Under the pieces are notes generated by a model, which saw nothing but the letters and a program-made list of their open reading frames with translations, did no database searches and was not told the DNA's origin. A stretch of DNA of 64,000 bases from Bradyrhizobium sp. WSM1743 (GTDB lineage: Bacteria > Pseudomonadota > Alphaproteobacteria > Rhizobiales > Xanthobacteraceae): positions 124,001-188,000 of the forward strand of contig NZ_AXAZ01000009.1 in assembly GCF_000473065.1 (NCBI RefSeq). The letters are read 5' to 3'. The translations under genes and the position numbers were made by a program. Shown here piece by piece: positions 1 through 10,461 of the stretch. Positions within the stretch are counted from its first letter, which is position 1. The number at the start of each line of letters is the position of its first letter.

Positions 1-2
1 TG

Positions 3-218
3 ATCGGCTTCGACCTGGAGGGCATCGCGGTCTCCTCCGGCTCTGCCTGCTCCTCAGGCAAAGTCCAGCCGTCGCACGTGCTGTCTGCCATGGGCTATGA
101 TCCCGCGGTGGCCCAGGGAGCGGTGCGTCTCAGTCTTGGCTGGTCCACGGAACCAGAGGACATCAATAGGGCGTTAGAGGCTTGGCGAAAGCTTGGTAAT
201 ACCCTACTTAAGAGCTAA
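3..218 (+). CDS. Cysteine desulfurase, C-terminal end (partial)
   Basis: Only the last 71 codons are present; the gene enters from the left edge and stops at TAA 216-218. The frame contains the active-site cysteine loop SSGSACSSG followed by VRLSLGW, as in the C-terminal domain of NifS/IscS-class PLP-dependent cysteine desulfurases, which release sulfur from cysteine for Fe-S cluster assembly. It lies 113 bp upstream of sufB and matches the position of sufS2 in rhizobial sufS2BCDS1XA operons. The cysteine loop is nearer to IscS/NifS than to SufS, so it is a second desulfurase beside the sufS at 4042. The PLP-lysine part is outside the window. Confidence 0.85.
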   Translation: MGFDLEGIAVSSGSACSSGKVQPSHVLSAMGYDPAVAQGAVRLSLGWSTEPEDINRALEAWRKLGNTLLKS

Positions 219-230
219 GCGACGAAACAC

Positions 231-250
231 GGCTTGAACGGTTCTAAGCC
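231..250. promoter_or_regulatory. Imperfect palindrome upstream of sufB, possible Irr/iron-responsive site
   Basis: GGCTTGAACGGTTCTAAGCC is an imperfect inverted repeat about 80 bp before the sufB start. Its right half, TTCTAA, matches the half-site of rhizobial Irr-box (ICE) motifs (TTTAGAA-N3-TTCTAAA as I recall it), and the left half is degenerate. Iron control of suf operons is known in rhizobia. Assignment to this site is inference; it could also be a simple hairpin in the intergenic leader. Confidence 0.3.
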
Positions 251-331
251 CGTGCTTTCCGCGGAGATTTATCGTAATACTCGTCCTAGTTTGATCCACC
301 GCGGTCCTTGAAACCGCGAGCGGAGGATGGA

Positions 332-1828
332 ATGCCAGCCGTACAAGAGACGGTCGAGCGCGTGAAGCGCATCGACGTCGACCAGTATCGTTATGGGTTT
401 GAGACCCTGATCGACTCCGAGAAGGCCCCCAAGGGGCTGTCGGAAGAGATCGTAAAATTCATCTCACAGAAAAAGAACGAACCCGACTGGATGCTCCAGT
501 GGCGGCTCGAGGCCTATCGGCGCTGGCTGACCATGACCGAGCCGACCTGGGCCCGCGTCGAGTACCCCAAGATCGACTTCCAGGACATTTATTACTACGC
601 GGCACCGAAGCCGAAGAAGGCCATCACCTCGCTCGACGAGATCGATCCCGAGATTCTCAAGACTTACGAGAAGCTCGGCATTCCCCTGCGGGAGGTCGCA
701 ATGCTCGAAGGCGTCGAGCCGAAGGTCGGCGAGGAAGACCCGGCGCGCCGCAAGATCGCGGTCGATGCGGTGTTCGATTCGGTCTCGGTTGCGACCACCT
801 TCAAGGCGGAGCTGAAGAAGGCCGGCGTGATTTTCATGCCGATCTCGGAGGCGATCCGCGAGCATCCTGAGCTGGTGCAGAAATATCTGGGATCGGTGGT
901 TCCGACCTCGGACAATTTCTACGCGACGCTGAACTCGGCGGTGTTCTCCGACGGCTCATTCGTCTACGTGCCGCCGGGCGTGCGCTGCCCGATGGAGCTG
1001 TCGACCTATTTCCGCATCAACGAGCGCAACACCGGCCAGTTCGAGCGCACGCTGATCATCGCGGACAAGGGCTCGTACGTCTCCTATCTCGAAGGCTGCA
1101 CCGCGCCGCAGCGCGACGAGAACCAGCTGCATGCCGCCGTGGTCGAGCTCGTCGCGCTCGATGACGCCGAGATCAAATATTCGACGGTGCAGAACTGGTA
1201 TCCCGGCAATTCGGAAGGCAAGGGCGGCATCTACAATTTCGTCACCAAGCGTGGCGACTGCCGCGGCAACCATTCCAAAATCTCCTGGACCCAGGTCGAG
1301 ACGGGCTCCGCCATCACCTGGAAATATCCGAGCTGCATTCTCCGCGGCGACAACTCGCGCGGCGAGTTCTACTCGATCGCGATCTCGAACGGCTTCCAGC
1401 AGGTCGATTCGGGGACCAAGATGATCCATCTCGGCAAGAACACGTCGAGCCGCATCATCTCCAAGGGCATCGCCGCCGGCAAGTCGCAGAACACCTATCG
1501 CGGTCTCGTCACCGCGCATCGCAAGGCGACCGGCGCGCGCAACTTCACGGCCTGCGACTCGCTGCTGATCGGCGACAAATGCGGCGCGCACACCGTGCCG
1601 TATATCGAGGCCAAGAACTCCTCGGCGACATTCGAGCACGAGGCGACCACCTCGAAAATCTCGGAGGACGTGCTGTTTTACTGTGTCCAGCGCGGCCTCA
1701 GCCAGGAGGAGGCGGTCGGCCTCGTCGTCAACGGCTTCGTCAAGGACGTGCTGCAGCAGCTGCCGATGGAGTTCGCGGTGGAAGCGCAGAAGCTGATCTC
1801 GATCTCGCTCGAAGGGTCTGTCGGCTAG
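332..1828 (+). CDS. sufB: Fe-S cluster assembly scaffold SufB
   Basis: SufB forms the SufBC2D scaffold on which Fe-S clusters are built in the cytoplasm. The 498-residue product has family length and the C-terminal core [18 protein letters not shown]; Cys417 in DKCGAHT aligns with the cluster-assembly cysteine of E. coli SufB (C405). The following segment, with EHEATTSKI and the end [14 protein letters not shown], is typical. I chose ATG 332 because GGAGG lies at 322-326; the upstream TTG at 308 would add eight residues without a ribosome site. It is followed by a palindromic repeat and then sufC. Confidence 0.97.
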   Translation: MPAVQETVERVKRIDVDQYRYGFETLIDSEKAPKGLSEEIVKFISQKKNEPDWMLQWRLEAYRRWLTMTEPTWARVEYPKIDFQDIYYYAAPKPKKAITSLDEIDPEILKTYEKLGIPLREVAMLEGVEPKVGEEDPARRKIAVDAVFDSVSVATTFKAELKKAGVIFMPISEAIREHPELVQKYLGSVVPTSDNFYATLNSAVFSDGSFVYVPPGVRCPMELSTYFRINERNTGQFERTLIIADKGSYVSYLEGCTAPQRDENQLHAAVVELVALDDAEIKYSTVQNWYPGNSEGKGGIYNFVTKRGDCRGNHSKISWTQVETGSAITWKYPSCILRGDNSRGEFYSIAISNGFQQVDSGTKMIHLGKNTSSRIISKGIAAGKSQNTYRGLVTAHRKATGARNFTACDSLLIGDKCGAHTVPYIEAKNSSATFEHEATTSKISEDVLFYCVQRGLSQEEAVGLVVNGFVKDVLQQLPMEFAVEAQKLISISLEGSVG

Positions 1829-1834
1829 CTCCGA

Positions 1835-1939
1835 CCTCATCCTGAGGAGGCCGCGGAACGCGGCCGTCAAGGATGGATACCGGAAAGATTGTTGACCTCA
1901 CTCCTTCGAGGCGCGCCTTCGGTGCTCCTCAGGATGAGG
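1835..1939. repeat. Intergenic palindromic repeat (CCTCATCCTGAGGAG family)
   Basis: CCTCATCCTGAGGAG starting at 1835 is repeated as its reverse complement CTCCTCAGGATGAGG at 1925-1939, and each arm also has internal dyad symmetry. The element sits between sufB and sufC, so it would be transcribed as a long hairpin inside the operon. A related element sharing the CTCAGGATGAGG core lies at 41511-41621. Such elements are dispersed in Bradyrhizobium genomes. Confidence 0.8.
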
Positions 1940-1961
1940 GGATAGATGGAAAGACAACAAG

Positions 1962-2711
<750 letters not shown>

Positions 2712-2722
2712 GGATTTTTGCG

Positions 2723-4045
2723 ATGAACGTTGCTGTGGCAAAGACCGGAAACGGCCGCGCGGTGAGCGATCTCTTCGCCAACGCCGAAGGCCGGCTGCCG
2801 GGTTCGCCGTCCGTGATCGCCGCACGCCGCGAGGCGTTCGAGACCTATGAGCGTCTCGGCCTGCCGCATCGCCGGATCGAGGAATGGAAATACACCGATC
2901 TGCGCGCCTTGGTCGGCGAGGTGCTGCCGCTGGCAGCCAGCCCCGATGCGGCCGCGCTGAAGCGCGCGGCGGAAGCGGTCAAGGCCCACGCACTTGAAGG
3001 CGCGCCCAAGCTGGTGCTGGTCGACGGCGTGTTCGCGGCCGATCTGTCTGACTTGAAGGCGCTCGCGTCCGAGCTCAGCGTCAAGACGCTGCGCGAGGTT
3101 CTCACGAACGAGGCCAATCCCGCCGCTGGCGATCTCCTCCAGACCGCCGCGACCGATGCGGTCATCTCGCTCAATGCGGCCATGGCGACCGACGGCGTCG
3201 TGATCTCGGTGGCTGACGGCACTCATTTGTCTGCGCCGATCCAGGTCATTCATGTTGCGACCGCGGCTGGTGCGTCCGCGTTCACCCGCTCACATCTGCG
3301 GATTGGCAAAGGCGTGCGTGCCACTGTCGTAGAGAGCTTCGTCGCAGCCGGAAAGGCCGGCGGCTATCAGGTCAACGATGCGGTGATCCTCTGGGTCGGC
3401 GATGACGCCGACGTCGCCCATATCCGTCTGATGGACGATGCGCCCGACGCGGTGAACGTCTCGTCGCACTTCGTCACTGTCGGCGCCAATGTGAAGTTGA
3501 ACTTCTTCAACATGACGACCGGCGCGGCGGTCAGCCGCCTGCAGGGCTTCACTACGTTCTCGGGCGAGGGCAGCGAGCTCTCGGCCAATGGCGTGAACCT
3601 CTTGCAGAAGACCGAGCATGGCGACACCACGCTGGTGGTCGACCATGCCGTGCCGAACTGCGTCAGCCGCGAGACCTTCCGCGCCGTGATCGACGATCGC
3701 GCCCATTCGGTGTTCCAGGGCCGCATCATCGTTCGTCCCGACGCGCAGAAGACCGACGGCAAGATGATGACCCGCGCGCTGCTGCTCTCGGACGAAGCCG
3801 AGGCCGACAACAAGCCGGAGCTCGAGATCTTTGCCGACGACGTCTCCTGCGGCCACGGCGCTACCGCGGGTGCGCTCGACGACAGCCTGCTGTTCTATCT
3901 CAAAGCGCGCGGCCTGCCGGAGAAGCAGGCCCAGGCGCTGCTGATCCAGGCCTTCGTCGGCGAGGCGATCGAGCAGATCGCCGATGATGGTTTGCGCGAG
4001 CACGTGATCGGCATCGCCGAGCGCTGGCTGGAGCGGCGGTCATGA
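2723..4045 (+). CDS. sufD: Fe-S assembly scaffold protein SufD
   Basis: SufD is the paralogous partner of SufB in the SufBC2D scaffold and is important for iron entry. The 440-residue sequence has the N-terminal WKYTDLR motif, the beta-helical core and a C-terminal segment with SCGHGATAGALDDSLLFYLKARGL, which is the SufD form of the SufB C-terminus (the motif CGHGAT contains the conserved histidine facing the SufB cysteine). AAGGA precedes ATG 2723. Its stop overlaps the sufS start (ATGA), which suggests translational coupling. Confidence 0.95.
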   Translation: MNVAVAKTGNGRAVSDLFANAEGRLPGSPSVIAARREAFETYERLGLPHRRIEEWKYTDLRALVGEVLPLAASPDAAALKRAAEAVKAHALEGAPKLVLVDGVFAADLSDLKALASELSVKTLREVLTNEANPAAGDLLQTAATDAVISLNAAMATDGVVISVADGTHLSAPIQVIHVATAAGASAFTRSHLRIGKGVRATVVESFVAAGKAGGYQVNDAVILWVGDDADVAHIRLMDDAPDAVNVSSHFVTVGANVKLNFFNMTTGAAVSRLQGFTTFSGEGSELSANGVNLLQKTEHGDTTLVVDHAVPNCVSRETFRAVIDDRAHSVFQGRIIVRPDAQKTDGKMMTRALLLSDEAEADNKPELEIFADDVSCGHGATAGALDDSLLFYLKARGLPEKQAQALLIQAFVGEAIEQIADDGLREHVIGIAERWLERRS

Positions 4046-5289
4046 GCACGCATCCCGCAGTCAAGAACGGCGCTTATGACGTTGCGCGCGTGCGCCAGGA
4101 CTTTCCGGCGCTCGCCATGCAGGTCTACGGCAAGCCGCTCGTCTATCTCGACAACGCAGCCTCGGCGCAGAAGCCGCAGTCGGTGCTCGACCGCATGACG
4201 CAGGCCTACACGAGCGAATACGCCAACGTGCATCGCGGCCTGCACTACCTCGCCAATGCCGCGACCGAAGCCTATGAGGGCGCGCGGGCAAAAGTCGCGC
4301 AGTTCGTCAACGCCCGCCGGACCGAGGAGATCATCTTCACCCGCAACGTCACCGAGGCCATCAACCTCGTGGCGTCGTCCTGGGGCGAGCCGAACATCAA
4401 GCAAGGCGACGAGATCGTCCTCTCGATCATGGAGCACCATTCCAACATCGTGCCCTGGCATTTCCTCAGGGAGCGCCATGGCGCGGTGATCAAATGGGCG
4501 CCCGTCGATGACGAGGGCAATTTCCTGATCGACGAGTTCGAGAAGCTGCTGACGCCCAAGACCAAGCTTGTCGCCATCACCCAAATGTCGAACGCGCTCG
4601 GGACGTTCGTTCCGATCAAGGAGGTGGTGCGGCTGGCCCATGATCGCGGCATTCCGGTGCTGGTCGACGGCGCGCAAGGCGCGGTGCATCTGCCCATCGA
4701 CGTGCAGGATCTCGACTGCGATTTCTACGCGTTCACCGGCCACAAGATCTATGGCCCAACCGGCATCGGCGCGCTCTATGCCAAGCATGAGCACCTTGTC
4801 GCGATGCGGCCCTTCAACGGCGGCGGCGAGATGATCCGCGAGGTTGCGAAGGACTGGGTCACCTATGGCGATCCGCCGCACAAGTTCGAAGCCGGCACCC
4901 CGCCCATCGTCGAAGCGATCGGCCTCGGCGCCGCCATCGACTACGTCAACTCGATCGGCAAGGAGCGCATCGCCGCCCACGAGCGCGATCTCACCACCTA
5001 TGCCCAGGAGCGCCTGCGCGAGATCAACTCGCTGTGGCTGATCGGCACGGCGCGGGGCAAGGGCCCGGTGATCTCCTTCGAGCTCAAGGGCGCGCATGCC
5101 CATGACGTCGCCACCGTGATCGACCGCCAGGGCATCGCGGTGCGCGCCGGCACCCATTGCGTCATGCCGCTTTTAGAGCGGTTCAACGTGACCGCCACCT
5201 GCCGGGCCTCGTTCGGCATGTATAATACGCGGGAAGAAGTCGATCATCTGGCACAGGCGCTCTTGAAGGCGCGGGATTTGTTCGCATGA
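4042..5289 (+). CDS. sufS: Cysteine desulfurase SufS
   Basis: PLP-dependent SufS/CsdA-type (group II) cysteine desulfurase that supplies persulfide sulfur to the SUF scaffold. The PLP-binding lysine is Lys235 in TGHKIYGPTGIG and the catalytic cysteine is Cys373 in RAGTHCVMP; both contexts match SufS rather than IscS. The 415-residue length is normal. The start overlaps the sufD stop and the end overlaps the next gene by four bases. No SufE gene is seen in this operon, so its sulfur acceptor is elsewhere or is another SUF protein. Confidence 0.97.
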   Translation: MSTHPAVKNGAYDVARVRQDFPALAMQVYGKPLVYLDNAASAQKPQSVLDRMTQAYTSEYANVHRGLHYLANAATEAYEGARAKVAQFVNARRTEEIIFTRNVTEAINLVASSWGEPNIKQGDEIVLSIMEHHSNIVPWHFLRERHGAVIKWAPVDDEGNFLIDEFEKLLTPKTKLVAITQMSNALGTFVPIKEVVRLAHDRGIPVLVDGAQGAVHLPIDVQDLDCDFYAFTGHKIYGPTGIGALYAKHEHLVAMRPFNGGGEMIREVAKDWVTYGDPPHKFEAGTPPIVEAIGLGAAIDYVNSIGKERIAAHERDLTTYAQERLREINSLWLIGTARGKGPVISFELKGAHAHDVATVIDRQGIAVRAGTHCVMPLLERFNVTATCRASFGMYNTREEVDHLAQALLKARDLFA

Positions 5290-5657
5290 GTGACACGGCC
5301 GAAATCAAAGCCAATCCGATGGAGACCCAGTCGGCGCTGCCGCCTGAGGAGACCGAGCGTCTCACCACCGAGATCATCGCCGGGCTCAAGACCGTGTTCG
5401 ATCCGGAGATCCCCGCCGACATCTACGAGCTCGGCCTGATCTACAAGGTCGAGATCAAGGACGACCGCTCCGTCGACGTGCTGATGACGCTGACGACGCC
5501 GAACTGCCCGGCCGCCGGCGAGCTGCCGACCATGGTCGAGAACGCGGTCGCCAGCGTCCCTGGCGTCGGCGTGGTCAACGTCAAGGTCGTCTGGGAGCCG
5601 CCGTGGTCGCCGGAACGCATGAGCGACGAGGCGCGCCTCGTGCTGAACATGTGGTGA
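5286..5657 (+). CDS. sufT: SUF-associated MIP18/DUF59 family protein (SufT-like)
   Basis: Small MIP18-family (DUF59) protein of 123 residues with the family core DPEIPADIYELGLIY and a Cys in TTPNCPAAGELP. Members in SUF operons help mature Fe-S proteins, and this is the position called sufX/sufT in rhizobial operons. The start overlaps the sufS stop (ATGA), so translation is probably coupled. The exact biochemical step is not shown by the sequence. Confidence 0.88.
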   Translation: MSDTAEIKANPMETQSALPPEETERLTTEIIAGLKTVFDPEIPADIYELGLIYKVEIKDDRSVDVLMTLTTPNCPAAGELPTMVENAVASVPGVGVVNVKVVWEPPWSPERMSDEARLVLNMW

Positions 5658-5706
5658 CGGTCTCAGCCCGCATTGAATTCGCCCCGCAACGGACCACATA
5701 AATAAC

Positions 5707-6108
5707 ATGACCCAGGCGACACCAGCATCCTCCACTCCGAAGCCGCGGCGGCCGCGCCCGCAGGTGATGCGGCTGACGGACGCTGCTGCCAAGCGCATCA
5801 CCGAGCTGACCCAGCGCGCGGATTCGGAGATCGTCGGCCTGCGCGTCGGCGTTAAGAACGGCGGCTGCGCCGGCCAGTCCTACACGGTCGAATATGCCCA
5901 CGAGATCCGCCCGACCGACGAGGTCGTCGAGGACAAGGGCGTCAAGATCCTGGTCGATCCCAAGGCGGTGCTGTTCCTGCTCGGCACCGAGATGGACTAC
6001 AAGGCCGACAAGATGCAGGCCCAGTTCGTCTTCAACAATCCCAACCAGGTCTCCGCCTGCGGCTGCGGCGAATCGGTCGAGCTGCGGCCTGCCAAGATCG
6101 ACGGGTAG
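5707..6108 (+). CDS. sufA: A-type Fe-S carrier SufA/IscA family
   Basis: A-type carrier (HesB/IscA fold) of 133 residues that accepts clusters from the scaffold and hands them to apoproteins. The three cluster-binding cysteines are Cys54 (GGCAGQSY) and Cys118 and Cys120 (SACGCGES), with the standard C-X63-CGC spacing. About 20 proline/arginine-rich residues precede the domain. It is the last gene of the SUF run; a block of palindromic repeats follows. Confidence 0.95.
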   Translation: MTQATPASSTPKPRRPRPQVMRLTDAAAKRITELTQRADSEIVGLRVGVKNGGCAGQSYTVEYAHEIRPTDEVVEDKGVKILVDPKAVLFLLGTEMDYKADKMQAQFVFNNPNQVSACGCGESVELRPAKIDG

Positions 6109-6126
6109 CGCCTTCTCAATACTCTC

Positions 6127-6285
6127 GTGTCCCGGCGCGCTGCAGCGCCCTTGCGCTGCTGCGTTGAGCCGGGACCCACGCTATAGTCATCGGTGCAAAA
6201 GACTGGGCCCCGGCTCAGCTGCGCCATAGCGAGTCGAAGACGCGCGTAAACGCGCTTATGACACGCTGCGCTGCGTCCGGGGCAC
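6127..6285. repeat. Nested palindromic repeat block downstream of sufA
   Basis: GTGTCCCGG (6127) and CCGGGGCAC (ending 6285) form the outer arms, and GAGCCGGGACCCA and TGGGCCCCGGCTC form an inner inverted repeat. The block is a dispersed intergenic element of Bradyrhizobium type. It lies between the sufA stop and the TfoX-N gene and runs almost to the chosen start of the latter, so that gene has little unique upstream sequence. Confidence 0.7.
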
Positions 6286-6299
6286 GAGAGAGCGTGCCC

Positions 6300-6743
6300 A
6301 TGGACCGTGAATTCCTGACCGACCTGTTCGCCGATTTCGGCCCCGTCACCATCCGCAAGATGTTTTCCGGCTACGGCATCTCCGCCGACGGCGTCAATTT
6401 CGCGCTGTCGCTCCGTGCCGGCCTGTTCTTCCGCGCCGACGAGACGACCATTCCGGACTTCGAGGCCGAAGGCTCGAAACCATTTCAATATTCGACCCGC
6501 GCCAAGACCGTGACGGTGAACTCCTACTGGGAACTGCCCGCACGCCTGTTCGACGATTCTGCAGAGCTTGCCCAGTGGGCAAGGGCGGCACTCGCCGCCG
6601 CCCAGCGCGCCAAGGTGAAGAAGGGGAAGAAGGCAGCAGGTAAGCCGGCGAAGAAGGCAGTCAAGAAAACGGTGCGCAGGGTGGGCAAAGCGACTCGTCC
6701 GCCGAAGCTCGCAGAGCGAAGGCGGAAGCGTGCCCACCGTTAG
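6300..6743 (+). CDS. TfoX N-terminal domain protein with a basic tail
   Basis: Residues 1 to about 100 match the TfoX N-terminal domain (MDREFLTDLFADFGPVTIRKMFSGYG, here in parts; FFRADETT, PFQYST, SYWELP). This is a small domain found in competence regulator TfoX and in many stand-alone proteins of unknown role. There is no TfoX C-terminal domain; instead a Lys/Ala-rich tail follows, and its last 20 or so residues are encoded by a palindromic repeat (6680-6738). ATG 6300 is preferred over 6258 because the extra residues would be encoded by repeat DNA. Function unknown. Confidence 0.75.
   Translation: MDREFLTDLFADFGPVTIRKMFSGYGISADGVNFALSLRAGLFFRADETTIPDFEAEGSKPFQYSTRAKTVTVNSYWELPARLFDDSAELAQWARAALAAAQRAKVKKGKKAAGKPAKKAVKKTVRRVGKATRPPKLAERRRKRAHR
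6680..6738. repeat. Palindromic repeat overlapping the 3' end of the TfoX-N gene
   Basis: GGTGGGCA (6680-6687) pairs with TGCCCACC (6731-6738), with an inner CCGCC/GGCGG hairpin. The same outer arms recur 25 bp later in the element at 6764-6796. The repeat lies inside the coding region and ends 5 bases before its stop. Confidence 0.7.
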
Positions 6744-6763
6744 GCTGCGGGTTGTGGAGAGAT

Positions 6764-6796
6764 GGTGGGCACGGCGCTTGCGCGCCTTTGCCCACC
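6764..6796. repeat. GGTGGGCA hairpin between convergent genes
   Basis: GGTGGGCA (6764-6771) and TGCCCACC (6789-6796) enclose a GC-rich loop. The hairpin sits between the stop of the TfoX-N gene and the stop of the fabA-like gene, which converge here. It could act as a bidirectional terminator, although there is no clear T-run. Confidence 0.6.
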
Positions 6797-6807
6797 CTAC
6801 AGACACT

Positions 6808-7338
6808 TCAATCCACGGCCTTGGTCAGGCCAACCCGCATGTCCTTGGCCGTGAAGACAGAGGTGCCGTCGGCAAGCACGCGCCCGTCGGCAATTCCGAG
6901 CACCAGCTTGCCGCGCCGGACCATGCGCATCGCGACCTCGTAACGCACGCGTTTCGTGTCGGGTGTAATGGTCCCCGTGCATTCCACTTCGCCGACGCCG
7001 ATGGCGCGGCCCTTGCCCGGCGAGCCCGACCAGCCGAGCCAATAGCCGATCATCTGCCACATGGCGTCGAGCCCCAGGGAGGCCGGCATCATCGGGTCGC
7101 CGCGATAGTGGCAATCGAAGAACCAGTGGCTCGGCGTGATGTCCAGCTCGCCGACGACATGGCCCTTGCCGAACTCGCCGCCGTCCAGGCTGATCTCCGT
7201 GATGCGGTCCATCATCAGCATCGGCGGTGCCGGCAGCTGCGCATTGCCCGGGCCGAAATAGCCGCCTTCGCTCGATCTCAGCAGCTCGTCCCTGGTGTAG
7301 GACGGCTGCGGCGTATGGAAGTCGTGGGGATTGGGCAA
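6808..7338 (-). CDS. fabA: FabA-like 3-hydroxyacyl-ACP dehydratase
   Basis: Hot-dog fold dehydratase of the FabA family (dehydration and trans-2/cis-3 isomerisation of C10 acyl-ACP in unsaturated fatty acid synthesis). FGPGNAQLPAPPMLM near residue 29, His77 in CHYRGDP and Asp91 in LGLDAMWQ keep the 14-residue spacing of the E. coli catalytic pair. The loop after MP reads AS where E. coli FabA has GC. TTG 7338 is chosen because GAGGA lies about 9 bases upstream and gives 176 residues, the normal length; longer readings would overlap the neighbouring gene. No fabB partner is adjacent, so it may be a second FabA-type enzyme. Confidence 0.85.
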   Translation of the reverse strand: MPNPHDFHTPQPSYTRDELLRSSEGGYFGPGNAQLPAPPMLMMDRITEISLDGGEFGKGHVVGELDITPSHWFFDCHYRGDPMMPASLGLDAMWQMIGYWLGWSGSPGKGRAIGVGEVECTGTITPDTKRVRYEVAMRMVRRGKLVLGIADGRVLADGTSVFTAKDMRVGLTKAVD

Positions 7339-7433
7339 GGTGATAAGTCCTCGATGCCCGCGGGTGAGGAGCCACGGCGGCGAGGAAGATGTCGGTCGGC
7401 AAGTTGGAATGTCAAGCGCGGACGGCGCCCGAC

Positions 7434-8501
7434 TCACGCCACCCGGCTGTGCGTCTCGACCGCGTATTCCGGATCGGCTTCGCAGATCACGCGGTTGCGG
7501 CCGTTGCGCTTGGCGGCGTAGAGGCAGGCATCCGCGCGTTCGATCAGCGCGTCGGTGTCGTCGCCTTCCTTGAGCATGGAGACGCCGACGGAGATGGTGA
7601 CGCGGCCGAGGATCTCGCCGGTCGATTTCTTCTTCAATTCCTTCGCCATCACGGCGCGGCGGATGTGGTCGGCGACCGTGAGCGCCTGGCGCAGCGCGGT
7701 GTTGGGCAGCACGACCGCGAATTCCTCGCCGCCATAGCGCGCGGTGATGTCCTGGCCCTTGATGGTCTGCTTCAGCGAAAGGCCGACGAGCCGCAGCACC
7801 TGGTCGCCGGTGAGATGGCCGTAGGAATCGTTGAACGACTTGAAGTGGTCGATGTCGAACAGCAGCAGCGACAGCGGCTCGCCGGAGGCGAGCGCGCTCT
7901 GCACGGCCATGCCGATCATGCGATCGAAATATTTGCGGTTGCCGAGGCCGGTGAGCGGATCGGTCAGGCTTTCGGCGCGGATCGCTTCCAGGCTCTGCTG
8001 GAGATTGCTGATCTCGTTCTTCGACAGCGTCAGGCGGTCTTCCAGCGCCTTGTTGGTCTGGCGCATCTCGCTGGTCGAGCGCAGCAGCGCCTCGACGACA
8101 GCCTTGATCTGGTCGCGGCTCTTGGCCGACGAGAGCTTCTCGGTCGCGCCCGACAGGCTGGCATCGTAGGCGCCGGTCATGCCGAGCGCCTCGCCCAGGA
8201 CCTTCATCACGTCGTCGATCTCGCCGATGACGCGCGCGCCGACCTTGTCGATGCGGTCAGTGGTCTTGATGTGGGAGAGATATGTCTCGTAGATCTGCTC
8301 GAGATCGGCTTCAGTCAGCTTGCCGCTGCGCGCCAGCGTCTCGTTGATGATCTTGTTGAGCGGCGCGTTGTAGCCGGTGGCGTAGACGTACCAGATCTCG
8401 TAATTGCGGGGAATTGCCGTCTGCCGAAGCGATCGGATCTGACCGAGCGCCACCTCGGCGAACGCCATTGTGCGTTCGTGTTCGTCGAGCACCTTGATCA
8501 C
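7434..8501 (-). CDS. Diguanylate cyclase with GGEEF domain
   Basis: A C-terminal GGDEF domain (about residues 175-340) carries DPLTGLGNRK, the DIDHFKSFND metal site and the active-site motif GGEEF at 257-261, so cyclic-di-GMP synthesis is expected. The N-terminal 150 residues are alpha-helical without membrane segments and contain a predicted coiled coil (about 145-178). I do not recognise this sensor part. The product inhibition site usually written RxxD is KGQD here (248-251). It is cytoplasmic and lies upstream of the fabA-like gene on the same strand. Confidence 0.93.
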   Translation of the reverse strand: MIKVLDEHERTMAFAEVALGQIRSLRQTAIPRNYEIWYVYATGYNAPLNKIINETLARSGKLTEADLEQIYETYLSHIKTTDRIDKVGARVIGEIDDVMKVLGEALGMTGAYDASLSGATEKLSSAKSRDQIKAVVEALLRSTSEMRQTNKALEDRLTLSKNEISNLQQSLEAIRAESLTDPLTGLGNRKYFDRMIGMAVQSALASGEPLSLLLFDIDHFKSFNDSYGHLTGDQVLRLVGLSLKQTIKGQDITARYGGEEFAVVLPNTALRQALTVADHIRRAVMAKELKKKSTGEILGRVTISVGVSMLKEGDDTDALIERADACLYAAKRNGRNRVICEADPEYAVETHSRVA

Positions 8502-8576
8502 GGAACATACCCCACAACGGTCGGCGCGCCATCGACCGCAGCAATGCTTAAATTATGTTCGTAGGCTAACGGACGA

Positions 8577-8607
8577 TCGTGAACGCCCCGTAAATATACG
8601 TTCACGA
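8577..8607. promoter_or_regulatory. 9-bp inverted repeat upstream of the diguanylate cyclase
   Basis: TCGTGAACG (8577-8585) and CGTTCACGA (8599-8607) are a perfect inverted repeat with a 13-base AT-rich spacer, 76-106 bp upstream of the cyclase start. There is no T-run, so it is more like an operator than a terminator of the helicase gene that ends at 8666. The binding protein is unknown. Confidence 0.45.
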
Positions 8608-8665
8608 ATGCATCTAAAAAATTGTGCCGCGGGTTTTCTCAACCGCAACCGGTGCGCGTCGCGCT

Positions 8666-10162
<1,497 letters not shown>

Positions 10163-10461
10163 TGAGCCTCTGGTCGAAACCGCCGTTCGGAATCGAGGGT
10201 AATAAGGCTGTCGCGTTCCACCCCGAAACGGCGCGCTCTCGAAGAAGCTGGGGGTGCTGACTCACGCGGACAAAGCGCAAGGCCCAGGAATCGCTCTTCG
10301 ATCTGAGCCGCGTCGCCCCGGAACATAGGGGGGAATTGGCCAAAGTCAATGGAGCGGGCGCGGGAAGACCCTAAAAAACCTGAGGTTTTTGCCCAAATCA
10401 CGGGCGCGGCTGGGGTTTTCCGCTCCTGCCGGCGCTTCGGCCGCAACCGCCAAGACGTCGG
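10163..10461. other. Intergenic region upstream of the DEAD-box gene
   Basis: About 300 bp without a gene, between the helicase start and the stop of the AraC-type gene. It must hold the helicase promoter. The only clear structure is the hairpin AAAAACC-TGA-GGTTTTT at 10374-10390, which has a T-run on either strand and may end the AraC-type transcript. I see no small gene here. Confidence 0.4.
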
